Source: Sphingomonas faeni | GTDB lineage: Bacteria > Pseudomonadota > Alphaproteobacteria > Sphingomonadales > Sphingomonadaceae | Assembly (NCBI RefSeq): GCF_024273235.1 | Contig: NZ_JANBVH010000040.1 | Location: 1 to 37,576, forward strand | Reading direction: 5' to 3' | Length of the DNA: 37,576 bases | Part shown: positions 7,651 to 15,950 of the stretch, one piece after another | How positions within the stretch are numbered: position 1 is the stretch's first letter | Layout of the letters: the number at the start of each line of letters is the position of its first letter | Notes under the pieces: model-generated | Told to the model about the DNA's origin: nothing | The model's database searches: none | Seen by the model: the letters and a program-made list of their open reading frames with translations, nothing else | Position numbers and translations under genes: made by a program

Positions 7651-7655
7651 TGACA

Positions 7656-7664
7656 GTTGGCAGC
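7656..7664. repeat. 9-bp target-site duplication, right copy
   Basis: GTTGGCAGC, identical to 5130-5138 on the other side of the IS21 element. Confidence 0.85.
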
Positions 7665-7789
7665 TTCTGTCCAGCGTGGCCGCCATAGGCGAAGAGGCGG
7701 CTCAGAGACAGATAACCGTGCTGACCGTAGACATCGTCATAGGGAGAGACTGCCATCCTGAGAAGGGGCAGTCGACAAGACGCACACAA
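7656..7789 (-). pseudogene. IS5-type transposase remnant, middle part
   Basis: Read on the minus strand from about 7789, the frame gives MAVSPYDDVYGQHG and then LSRLFAYGGHAGQKLPT. The latter corresponds to the LFADGGYAG-K block of IS5-family transposases, which holds a catalytic aspartate; here that aspartate is replaced by tyrosine (FAYGG). The frame continues exactly into 5138-4904 once the IS21 element and one target copy are removed. The N-terminal half of the transposase is missing or unreadable upstream of 7789. Confidence 0.65.
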
Positions 7790-7898
7790 TCGAATCGACA
7801 GCAGAAAAAAGCGACGTACCTTCTGGCGCTTAATTCGTTATCCTCGTTGTAAGTTCACGATGGCGCCGCCGAGTAGTCCGAACCGAGTTCTGCAGCGG

Positions 7899-7920
7899 TC
7901 AAATCCTGTCCCCGCAACCA
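7899..7920 (+). other. tRNA 3'-end-like sequence, probable attachment-site remnant
   Basis: TCAAATCCTGTCCCCGCAACCA looks like the T-loop, T-stem 3' strand, acceptor strand and CCA of a tRNA, closest to initiator tRNA-Met in style (ending CCCGCAACCA). The 5' remainder of a tRNA is absent and the T-stem partner just upstream (GCAGCGG) is imperfect. A terminator-like hairpin and a P4-type integrase gene follow at once, the standard arrangement for integration into a tRNA 3' end. Confidence 0.5.
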
Positions 7921-7939
7921 CCTTACCAATATACCACAA

Positions 7940-7969
7940 CCGCCCAGCATATCCTGAGGCGGCTTTTTT
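7940..7969 (+). terminator. intrinsic terminator after the tRNA-like end
   Basis: CCGCC (7940-7944) pairs with GGCGG (7958-7962) around a 13-base loop and is followed by CTTTTTT. A second T run comes soon after. It fits a transferred tRNA terminator. Confidence 0.6.
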
Positions 7970-8091
7970 GCCTTTTTTCCACGACTTGGCGTGTTTCAGA
8001 GCCTTCACGAACGTGCCAGCGAATGTCGCTGGATGCCAGAACGTCGATTTGCAATTGGGGGTATGATGCCGGCCTCGGCAGGAGATATCCC

Positions 8092-8778
8092 ATGGCTCTC
8101 AAGGACCTCGAAGCTCGCTACGCCGCGAAACGTGACAAGGACTACAAGCTCGCCGACGGCGAGGGGTTCTACCTTCTCGTGCGGCCCAACGGCTCCAGGC
8201 TCTGGCGTTTCAAATACCGCTCTGCCGGCGAGGAGAAGTTGCTGTCGTTGGGGTAGTATCCCGGCGTCGGGCTTGCTGACGCCCGGCTGCGCCGCGCGGA
8301 AGCCAAGGTCGCGTTGAGGCAGGGGCTGGGCCTAGGTGCCAAGGATAAGCCATCCGTCGTCACGACCTTCGAGCAGGCCGCGCGCGCTTTGGCATACCAA
8401 TAGGCTCGGGTCGCTCGACAAGGCTACGCCTCGCGGCTTCTGACCCGGCTCGAGCGGGATGCGTTTCCCGCCTTCGGCAAGATTGACCTTCGTGTCATTA
8501 CCAGCGCCGAGGTGCCCGCGATTGTGCGCAGTGTCGAGGCACGCGGTGCGCTCGACGTCAGTCGCCGTCTCAAGCAGCATGTCAGCCAGATCTATCGCTT
8601 CGCGATCCCGCAAGGGTGAGCCGACAGGGATCCAGCCGAGCATTTTAGCGACCTGCTCAAGCCCAAGCCTCGGACCCGACATATGGCCAGGGTCGGTATG
8701 GACGAGCTGCCGCAGCTTGTTCGCGCGATTGATCGCTATGACGGTGACGAAACGCCCAAATGCAATATCACTCGCTAA
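8092..8778 (+). pseudogene. P4-type tyrosine integrase, decayed
   Basis: Starting at ATG 8092 the frame reads MALKDLEARYAAK, KLADGEGFYLLVRPNGSRLWRFKYR and, beyond stop codons, YPGVGLADARLRRAEAK. This is the arm-DNA-binding (DUF4102) domain of P4-type integrases. The SAM-like core-binding region follows (LLTRLERDAFPAFGKIDL, RRLKQHVSQIYRFAI) and then LLKPKPRTRHMARVGMDELPQLVRAIDRYDG. In-frame stops are at 8254-8256, 8401-8403, 8617-8619 and 8776-8778. The catalytic Arg-His-Arg-Tyr domain is missing altogether. It marks an old genomic island end whose cargo has been lost or rearranged, next to the tRNA-like attachment remnant. Confidence 0.85.
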
Positions 8779-9419
8779 ACGTGCAACTTCATTCACTGTC
8801 GACACGGACGTAAAGCACTGCTCGCTGAGGATTTATGGCGATTGCGTCAACGGCAGTGGGCGAAACCGTGGATAATACAAATATTCGGCACCGGAGGCTG
8901 CATACCGGTTAGGTAACGCTGCTCCTCCAGTCGGCGAGTTTCCGAGCCCCAAGTAAGCTTTTGTATGATCTTTCGGTCTAGCACGTGCTGTAGAGTGATA
9001 GCCCTATCATTACGGGCGAGCGTTGGCCGGCCCTGGCCACGGCATCGTGGCGGGACCCGCGGCTTGGCTGAGATCAACTACTAAACATGCTGGATCGGCA
9101 GCCATGGTCGCGTCTGGCCCGCGATTGCGGCAGTAATGATGACTAAATTATAGGGCTCATATCGTCCGCTCAAGATGAAGCGTTAGGCCCGCGGCATAGG
9201 ATTCCGTAACGGCAAGTCGTTGGTGCTCGGCGAAGCCGGCGTAGCATTGGGCTGACGGGCGCTGGCCCTCTAACGTCTTGCTAAAATCACTGGTACTCAA
9301 AAAAATCAATTGTCCTATAATAATGGTAAGGGTAACAGAGGCTCAAGCACCATGCTGATAAGGTGCGAGTCTAACATGCAGCGTCCCGGGATGCGCTGCG
9401 CCATGTGGGGGGGGATTTA
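8779..9419. other. intergenic region before the TonB-dependent receptor
   Basis: No gene is supported in this 640-bp stretch. It contains a TATAAT at 9316-9321 without a convincing -35 box at normal spacing, a small stem-loop (GCACC 9347-9351 with GGTGC 9362-9366), and a G run (9407-9414) that can serve as ribosome-binding site for the receptor. The region is the likely regulatory leader of the receptor operon. Confidence 0.4.
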
Positions 9420-12400
9420 ATGAGCGTGCTTGATCTCAATTTCTATCATCGTTGTAATGTTGCAGGCGCGATGCGCACGGGTGTGTCGCTGGCAGCATTG
9501 CTCGCTGCGAGCGTCAGTGGGAATGCGTGGGCACAGGCCGAGACGCAGGCGATATCGCCCGACACGACCCAGGCCGCAGCGCCGGGACAGGGGGCTGGCG
9601 AACCTGAAGCCGACCAGACGGGCGGCGATATCGTCGTCACTGGCCGCCGTGCCGCGCTCGAGGCAGCGGACGAGCGGAAGCGTCGCAGCGAGACCATCGT
9701 CGACTCGGTCGTTGCAGACGATGCAGGCAGGCTTCCCGACAACTCGATCACCGAAGTCCTGCAACGCGTCTCGGGCGTATCGATCGTGCGATTTGCGGCA
9801 CTGGGTGACCCCGATCACTATTCCGTCCAGGGTTCGGGCGTGCAGGTTCGCGGCCTGACCGGTGTGGCGTCACGGCTCAACGGCCGCGAGATCTTCAGCG
9901 CCAACAATGGCCGCGCGATCCTGTGGAGCGACGTGACGCCCGAACTGATGTCGGCGGTCGACGTGTACAAAGCCTCGACGGCAGACTTGATCGAGGGCGG
10001 TACCGGCGGTCAGATCGATCTGCGGACCAAGCTCCCGTTCGACTTCAACGGCAAGTTCCACGTTGCGGGCACGGGCGAACTCGCACTCGGCGACATGGCG
10101 AACCAGGCCGATCCGTCGGGCTCGGTCTTGATCACCGACTCGTTCGATACGCCGATCGGTCGGATCGGCCTGCTCGGCGACGTCGCCTTTAGCCAGTTCA
10201 GCTCGCTCTCGCAGTTCATCCGAGTCAGCCCGTATTTCAAGACGACGCTCAGCGACGGCAGCAGCAAATACGTCCCGAGCGGCTTCGCGTACGGCGACGA
10301 GGCGTTCCAGTACAAGCGCTACGGCATCTATGGTGCGGCGCAGTGGCAGCCGACCGACTCGCTGACCTTCACCGGCAGCTTCTTCCAGTCGCGCTACAAG
10401 AGCCAGTCGAGCGATTACGGCACGCAGCTCGATTCGCAGACGCTGGCGGTCGATCCGGCGAGCAGCACGTTCGACAGCAACGGTCTGCTGACCAGCACGA
10501 ACGCGCTGTTCAACCGCGATACGGGCACTTTCGCCCCGACGGGCGGGGCGATCACCAGCAGCGGCAACAAGGGGTTCGTCCAGAGCAATACGCGGACGCG
10601 CGATTACTCGCTGTCGTTCGTCTGGGCGCCGGTCGACAGCCATTTGTCGATCAAGGGCTCGCTGCAGCGCGTCGATTCACGCCAGATCTACGATCGCATC
10701 GACATCTTCCGCGATCTCGGATTCGGCCAGAGCTTTGGCATGGACCTGACCGGTGACCTGCCGCAGATCACCGTCAGCCCTGCGACGCAGGCGTCGTTCG
10801 CCGATCCAGCCAATTATTTCTGGTCGGCATCGATGCCGCACAACGAACGCAACAAGGGCCGGCTCGACGCCGGGCAGATCGACGCCGAATACACGTTCGA
10901 CAACAGCTTCTTCCGGTCGGTCAAGGTCGGTGGTCGCTATGCCAAGCGCACCGAGCGCGATCTGTCGAACGGCTATAACTGGACGGCGCTGGGCCGCGGC
11001 TGGAACGGCGATCCGCAACTGACCTATGCCAACGCGGCGCCGGGCGACGTCGCCAGCCACGCCTTCAAGGACTTCTTTCGCGGCGAGACGACGCTGCCGG
11101 GCAATCTGATGTTCGCGTCGGAGAATCTGGCGTCGCGGTTCAACGTCAATCGCACCGGTCTGGTGACGGCGCCGCCGGCCGGCTTCTGCACCGGCCTTGA
11201 GTTCGACTGTTCGGCGGCGGGGCCTTTGCCGACGACCGGCTATGGCGGCCAGTTTAACCCGGACGGCACGCTGGCAATCCGACCTGTCGGCTTTGTCCTG
11301 CCGGGCGACCAGGTCGATAACCGTACCGTAAACACCGCGGGCTATGCGCTGGTGCGGTTCGGACCGCAGGGGGACGCGCGCGGCATTTCGGGTAACGTCG
11401 GCGTGCGTGTCGTGCACATCGAGAACGAAGGCAGCGGTTTCATCCAGCAGAATGGCGGGACCATCTTCATCCGCAATGGCGTTCAGCAGACGCTCGCGAA
11501 CACCTTCCTCGCACGCGGCGGCAAGGCGGAGTTCACGCGCGTCCTGCCGTCGGTCAATCTCGAATATGCGCCCACCGACAAGATCAAGGTGCGCGGCGGC
11601 TACAACATCACGATGGATCTGCCGACCTTCAACGCGCTGCGAGCCTCGGGTTCGATCGGCGTGGCGACGACCAGCAATCCGGTCGCGGGTCAGCCCGGGA
11701 CGTTCAACAACTTCACCGCGGACACCGGCAATCCGTTGCTGAAGCCGACGCTGTCGAACAACTTCGATCTGTCGCTCGAATATTATGGGCGTGCGGGCAC
11801 GTCCTTCCACATCGCACCGTTCTACAAGCGCCTGACCAACCTGCCGATCTATGCGCTGACGACCCGCCAGGTAACCGTCCAGTTCACCGACGGAACGACC
11901 GAGAACGTCGCCGCGTCGGCCACCGACTATAGCAACTCGACCAAGGCGGCGAACGTCAAGGGCGTCGAGGTCGGCGGTCGCTTCTTCTTCGACATGCTGC
12001 CGGGCGCGCTTGCCGGGATCGGGTTCGAGGGCAACTACACGTTCATCAAGAGCAGCAATCCGGGCGACGTCTACCGCGATATCACCGGTGCGGTCAGGAA
12101 CGACGCGCCGCTGGTGGGTCTGTCGAAGCACAACCTGAACGCGACGCTGCTCTATGAGCGCAATCCGATCTCGCTGCGGATCGCCTACTCGTGGCGCTCG
12201 CGGTATCTGTTGTCGACCAACAGCAACGGCACGAACGGCACGTACACCTATTACAGTGCGCCGGGCGTCGTCGACAATCAGGATGGCGGCCCCGATGCCT
12301 CGACCCAGATCGCGCTGCCGATCTATGGCGGGAATTACGGATCGGTCGACGCAGGCGTTCGCTTCAAGGTGAACGACCAGTTCTCGTTCGGCGTGCAGGG

Positions 12401-12524
12401 CACCAACCTGACCGCCGCGACGCAGCGGACGCTGATGGGTGGCTATCCCGGCGGCAAGCTGGTCGGGCGTAGCTGGTTCCAGGCCGATCGTCGTATCAGC
12501 ACTGGTATCAACCTGGCCTTCTGA
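9420..12524 (+). CDS. TonB-dependent outer-membrane receptor
   Basis: A 1,034-residue receptor. The signal peptide carries a hydrophobic stretch (VSLAALLAASVSGNAWA, then QA at the likely cleavage site). A TonB-box-like DIVVTG comes next, then the plug domain (LPDNSITEVLQRVSGVSIVR, VQVRGL, LNGREIFS, VDVYKASTADLIEGGTGG) and a large 22-strand barrel rich in Tyr/Asn/Gly. It ends with an aromatic terminal residue (INLAF), as outer-membrane barrels do. ATG 9420 has GGGGGGGGA directly upstream; a GTG at 9405 also opens the frame. It imports an unknown ligand with energy from TonB. Two halogenase-like genes follow 54 bp later, the common receptor-halogenase pairing in Caulobacter, Xanthomonas and sphingomonads, which suggests polysaccharide-derived or aromatic substrates; the substrate itself cannot be read. 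Confidence 0.95.
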   Translation: MSVLDLNFYHRCNVAGAMRTGVSLAALLAASVSGNAWAQAETQAISPDTTQAAAPGQGAGEPEADQTGGDIVVTGRRAALEAADERKRRSETIVDSVVADDAGRLPDNSITEVLQRVSGVSIVRFAALGDPDHYSVQGSGVQVRGLTGVASRLNGREIFSANNGRAILWSDVTPELMSAVDVYKASTADLIEGGTGGQIDLRTKLPFDFNGKFHVAGTGELALGDMANQADPSGSVLITDSFDTPIGRIGLLGDVAFSQFSSLSQFIRVSPYFKTTLSDGSSKYVPSGFAYGDEAFQYKRYGIYGAAQWQPTDSLTFTGSFFQSRYKSQSSDYGTQLDSQTLAVDPASSTFDSNGLLTSTNALFNRDTGTFAPTGGAITSSGNKGFVQSNTRTRDYSLSFVWAPVDSHLSIKGSLQRVDSRQIYDRIDIFRDLGFGQSFGMDLTGDLPQITVSPATQASFADPANYFWSASMPHNERNKGRLDAGQIDAEYTFDNSFFRSVKVGGRYAKRTERDLSNGYNWTALGRGWNGDPQLTYANAAPGDVASHAFKDFFRGETTLPGNLMFASENLASRFNVNRTGLVTAPPAGFCTGLEFDCSAAGPLPTTGYGGQFNPDGTLAIRPVGFVLPGDQVDNRTVNTAGYALVRFGPQGDARGISGNVGVRVVHIENEGSGFIQQNGGTIFIRNGVQQTLANTFLARGGKAEFTRVLPSVNLEYAPTDKIKVRGGYNITMDLPTFNALRASGSIGVATTSNPVAGQPGTFNNFTADTGNPLLKPTLSNNFDLSLEYYGRAGTSFHIAPFYKRLTNLPIYALTTRQVTVQFTDGTTENVAASATDYSNSTKAANVKGVEVGGRFFFDMLPGALAGIGFEGNYTFIKSSNPGDVYRDITGAVRNDAPLVGLSKHNLNATLLYERNPISLRIAYSWRSRYLLSTNSNGTNGTYTYYSAPGVVDNQDGGPDASTQIALPIYGGNYGSVDAGVRFKVNDQFSFGVQGTNLTAATQRTLMGGYPGGKLVGRSWFQADRRISTGINLAF

Positions 12525-12577
12525 CGATGATGCGCCGCTCGTCGACACCGGTCGGCGAGCGGCGAAGCGAGGCTGTG

Positions 12578-14128
12578 ATGACCAAGCGGATACTGATCGT
12601 GGGCGGCGGCACCGCCGGGTGGCTGACGGCGGGCTATCTCGCCAAGCGGCTCGGCGCGGACCTTCCGGGCGGCGTCGCGATCACGCTCGTCGAATCGCGT
12701 GACATCGGAATCCTCGGTGTCGGCGAGGGGACGTTCCCGACGATCCGGCGGACGCTGGCGACGATCGGGATCGACGAGGCCGATCTGATCCGTCGCTGCG
12801 GCGCGACGTTCAAGCAGGGTGCCAAGTTCGTGCACTGGCGCCACGCGCCGGGGCAGGGGGCGACCGATCATTATTCGCACCCGTTCCAGGTCGCCGACGC
12901 GAGCGATGGCCTCGACCTGCTGCCCTATTGGCTGCTGGGACACGGCGGCACGGAGAATTGGGACGAGGTCTCCAATCCGCAGAAGAAGGCGGCCGATCGG
13001 CATCGCGCGCCTAAATTACCCACGAACCCCGATTATGTCGGGCCGCTCAACTACGCCTTCCACTTCGATGCGGTGGCATTGGCCGGGCTGTTGCGCGAGC
13101 AGGGCGTGAAGAACGGCGTCCGGGACCTGACCGATACCGTGAGCGAGGTGCTGCTCGACGCCGACGGTGCGATCGGCGGCGTGCGCACCGAGCGGAACGG
13201 GATGCTCGACGCCGACCTCTACATCGACTGCACGGGCTTTCGCGCGGAACTGATCGGCAAGGCGATGAAGATCCCGTTCCGCTCGTGCCGCGACGTGCTG
13301 TTCTGCAACCGCGCGATCGCCGCGCAACTGCCCTATGCGCGCCCCGACGAACCGATCGCGTCCTATACGATCTCGACCGCGCAGGAGGCGGGGTGGATCT
13401 GGGATATCGGGCTCGATCGCCGGCGTGGCATCGGCCATGTCTATTCGTCCGATCACGGCGACGACGAGGCCGCGGAGCGCGTATTGCGCGGCTATCTGGG
13501 CGCGGCGGGCGAGACGGCCGATGTGCGCCACTTCAAGTTCGAGGCCGGTTACCGCGAGGTCAACTGGTACAAGAACTGCGTCGCGGTCGGGTTGTCGAGC
13601 GGCTTTTTCGAGCCGCTCGAGGCGACCGGGATAGCGTTTGCCGAAGTGTCGGCGGGGATGATCGCCAACCTGTTCCCGTGGGGCGGCGATTACGAGACGT
13701 CCGCGCGTCAGTTCAACGCGAACATGCTGCGCCGCTACGAGCGCGCGCTCGATTTCATCAAGCTGCATTATTGTATCTCGGAACGGCGCGACACCGCGTT
13801 CTGGCGCGATAACGTGGCCGATGCATCGGTGCCGGACCGCCTGTTGGAGATGCTCGATCGCTGGCGGTTCCGGCCCCCCAACGAGCTCGACATCGACGGG
13901 CAGGTCGACATCTTCACCGAGGCGAGCTGGCAATATGTCCTGTACGGGATGGGCTGGAAGACCGACCTGAGCGCGAAGGCCGGCGCGCTGCGCTACGCCG
14001 ACGATGCACGCCGGGCGTTCGCCGAGGTGCAGCGCCAGGCGCGCTATGCGATCGCCAACCTCCCGTCGAACCGCGATCTGGTCGACTATGCGCAGGCGCA
14101 TAGTTTCGGCGCGCGGGCCGCGGCGTGA
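12578..14128 (+). CDS. tryptophan-halogenase-like flavoprotein A
   Basis: A 516-residue member of the flavin-dependent tryptophan halogenase (PrnA) family. Visible: FAD-binding GGGTAGW (residues 9-15), GVGEGTFP, Lys79 in GATFK at the catalytic lysine position, and EPLEATGI around Glu348. The usual W-x-W-x-I-P signature is altered to WIWDIG (residues 273-278), and the serine normally after the catalytic glutamate is alanine. Family enzymes need FADH2 from a reductase and chlorinate or brominate aromatic substrates, but many receptor-linked members have no shown halogenation. The frame opens upstream at 12527, but ATG 12578 gives the family N terminus. Its TGA overlaps the GTG of the next gene. 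Confidence 0.9.
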   Translation: MTKRILIVGGGTAGWLTAGYLAKRLGADLPGGVAITLVESRDIGILGVGEGTFPTIRRTLATIGIDEADLIRRCGATFKQGAKFVHWRHAPGQGATDHYSHPFQVADASDGLDLLPYWLLGHGGTENWDEVSNPQKKAADRHRAPKLPTNPDYVGPLNYAFHFDAVALAGLLREQGVKNGVRDLTDTVSEVLLDADGAIGGVRTERNGMLDADLYIDCTGFRAELIGKAMKIPFRSCRDVLFCNRAIAAQLPYARPDEPIASYTISTAQEAGWIWDIGLDRRRGIGHVYSSDHGDDEAAERVLRGYLGAAGETADVRHFKFEAGYREVNWYKNCVAVGLSSGFFEPLEATGIAFAEVSAGMIANLFPWGGDYETSARQFNANMLRRYERALDFIKLHYCISERRDTAFWRDNVADASVPDRLLEMLDRWRFRPPNELDIDGQVDIFTEASWQYVLYGMGWKTDLSAKAGALRYADDARRAFAEVQRQARYAIANLPSNRDLVDYAQAHSFGARAAA

Positions 14129-15657
14129 CGGACGGACAGCCGGGCAGGGTAACCAGGGTCGTCATCGTCGGTGGTGGCACGGCCGGGTGGATGACCGCCG
14201 CGGCACTGTCCCGGCTGGTGCCCAGCGGCGTGTCGGTGACGCTGGTCGAATCCGAGGAGATCGGCACCGTCGGCGTCGGCGAGGCGACGATCCCGTCGCT
14301 GCTCGATTACAACCGCATGCTCGGGATCGACGAGGATGCGTTCGTCCGCGCGACCGGCGCGACCTTCAAGCTGGGGATCGAGTTTCGCGACTGGACGCGG
14401 GCCGGCGACTCCTATCTGCATCCGTTCGGTACGCATGGGCGCGACATCGACGGCGTATCGTTCCACCAGCTCTGGCTGCGTCAGGCTGCTTTGGGCCAGG
14501 CCGATCTGAGCCCGATCGGCGATTATTGCCTGTCGGCGGTAGCGGCGCGACGCGGGCGGTTCACGCGGCCAAGCGCCAATCCCCAATCTGTCCTGTCGAC
14601 GCTGTTCTACGCGTTTCATTTCGACGCCGCTCTGTATGCGCGGTTCCTGCGCGACCTTAGCGAGCGGGACGGCGTCGTGCGCGTCGAGGGGCGCGTGATC
14701 GCGGTCGACCGGGATGGCGAAACGGGGTTCATCGATGCGGTGCGGCTCGAAGGGGACCGGCGCATCGAGGGCGAACTGTTCATCGACTGCAGTGGTTTTC
14801 GGTCGCTTTTGCTGGGGGACGCGCTGGGGGTTCCGTTCACGAGCTGGAAGCAGTGGCTGCCGTGCGACCGGGCCTGGGCGGTGCCAAGCGAGCGGCAGGG
14901 GCCGCCGCCGCCCTACACGCGGGCGACCGCCGATACTGCCGGGTGGCGCTGGCGTATTCCGCTCCAGCACCGGGTCGGCAACGGCTATGTCTATTCCAGC
15001 GCGCATATCGACGACGAGGATGCGAAGCGGGCGCTGTTGGCGGGGCTCGAGGGCAGGGCGCTGGGCGAGCCCCGCCAGTTGCGCTTCGAGGCGGGTCGGC
15101 GCGATCGGCTATGGGATCGGAACTGCGTGGCGATCGGGCTGTCCGGTGGTTTCCTCGAACCGCTCGAATCGACGAGCATCCACCTGATCCAGTCGGGGAT
15201 CACGCGGCTGATGAGCCTGTTCCCCGACCTGGGGTTCGGCACGGCCGAGATCGCCGAATATAACCGCGTTATGCTGCGCGATTACGAGCAGGTGCGCGAT
15301 TTCATCATCCTGCACTATCATGCGACCGAGCGATCGGACTCGGCGTTCTGGGACCAGTGCCGGACCATGTCGATTCCTGCGTCGCTGTCGGCCAAGCTGG
15401 CGCTGTGGTCGGGCAAGGCGCGCGTGTTCCGCGAGCATGGGGAATTGTTCACCCCCGACGGCTGGATCGCGGTGTTGCTCGGCCAGGGCATCCGCCCGGC
15501 GTCGTTCGATCCGCTCGCGGCCGCGCTGCCGCCCGAGGAGACCGCGCGGTTCATGGCGCATGTGCGCGAGATGATCGACAAGACCGCGGCGGCGATGCCG
15601 AGGCACGAGGATTTCATTACCCAGCACTGCGCTGCGCCGCTGCGTCGGACCGGGTGA
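14125..15657 (+). CDS. tryptophan-halogenase-like flavoprotein B
   Basis: A 510-residue paralogue of gene A, starting with GTG 14125, four bases before the upstream stop ends (GTGA). Features: GGGTAGWM (17-23), GVGEATIPS, Lys82 in GATFK, a complete WRWRIP signature (274-279) and EPLESTS at Glu348-Ser349. All positions known to matter in PrnA-type halogenases look conserved, unlike gene A, so this copy is the better candidate for an active halogenase. The two are probably co-translated and may act on successive or different positions of the imported compound, or as a pair; this is inference from the operon. No flavin reductase is encoded nearby. Confidence 0.92.
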   Translation: MTDGQPGRVTRVVIVGGGTAGWMTAAALSRLVPSGVSVTLVESEEIGTVGVGEATIPSLLDYNRMLGIDEDAFVRATGATFKLGIEFRDWTRAGDSYLHPFGTHGRDIDGVSFHQLWLRQAALGQADLSPIGDYCLSAVAARRGRFTRPSANPQSVLSTLFYAFHFDAALYARFLRDLSERDGVVRVEGRVIAVDRDGETGFIDAVRLEGDRRIEGELFIDCSGFRSLLLGDALGVPFTSWKQWLPCDRAWAVPSERQGPPPPYTRATADTAGWRWRIPLQHRVGNGYVYSSAHIDDEDAKRALLAGLEGRALGEPRQLRFEAGRRDRLWDRNCVAIGLSGGFLEPLESTSIHLIQSGITRLMSLFPDLGFGTAEIAEYNRVMLRDYEQVRDFIILHYHATERSDSAFWDQCRTMSIPASLSAKLALWSGKARVFREHGELFTPDGWIAVLLGQGIRPASFDPLAAALPPEETARFMAHVREMIDKTAAAMPRHEDFITQHCAAPLRRTG

Positions 15658-15950
15658 TCTGGACGCTGGGTGCGAAGGCTTGGAAGAGGCGCGCGGGTGG
15701 GGAGCGGCAGATGCAAACGGCTTTCGCGGACATGGCACGATCCTCGTCGGCATTCGTCGCCGGGCAAGCGCCCACATTGAATTTCTGCAATTGTTCGAAG
15801 ACTTAAGCCTACCCGAGCACTTCCATCGCGCTATGAAATGGGCGCGTTGCTGTCGGCTTGGCCTGCCGAAGACAGACTATGCCGGCGAAGGAACTTGTCA
15901 GCGTCGGGGCAACATCATAGCAAAGGGGATCAGCGGGGGCTAAAATCGAC

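Larger units (their letters stand above)
5139..7655 (+). mobile_element. complete IS21-family insertion sequence (2,517 bp)
   Basis: The element starts TGTGGATCGGCG and ends CGCCGATTGACA, with TG...CA tips. It carries istA and istB in overlapping order and is flanked by a 9-bp direct repeat. Each end has two copies of a ~22-bp repeat (ATCGGCGT-GAAAAAGGACCC on the left, the complement on the right), the multiple transposase-binding arrangement typical of IS21. Both genes are intact with catalytic residues, so it may still be active. It sits inside an older IS5-type remnant, so it arrived later. Confidence 0.9.

Noticed and set aside
7899..7920. Complete tRNA gene
   Set aside because: Only the 3' end is present; no anticodon arm or 5' acceptor strand is found upstream within 80 bases.
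10677..12548. 623-codon open frame on the minus strand
   Set aside because: It lies opposite the TonB-dependent receptor barrel; its product has no family resemblance and biased Arg/Val/Asp content from antisense GC-rich codons.
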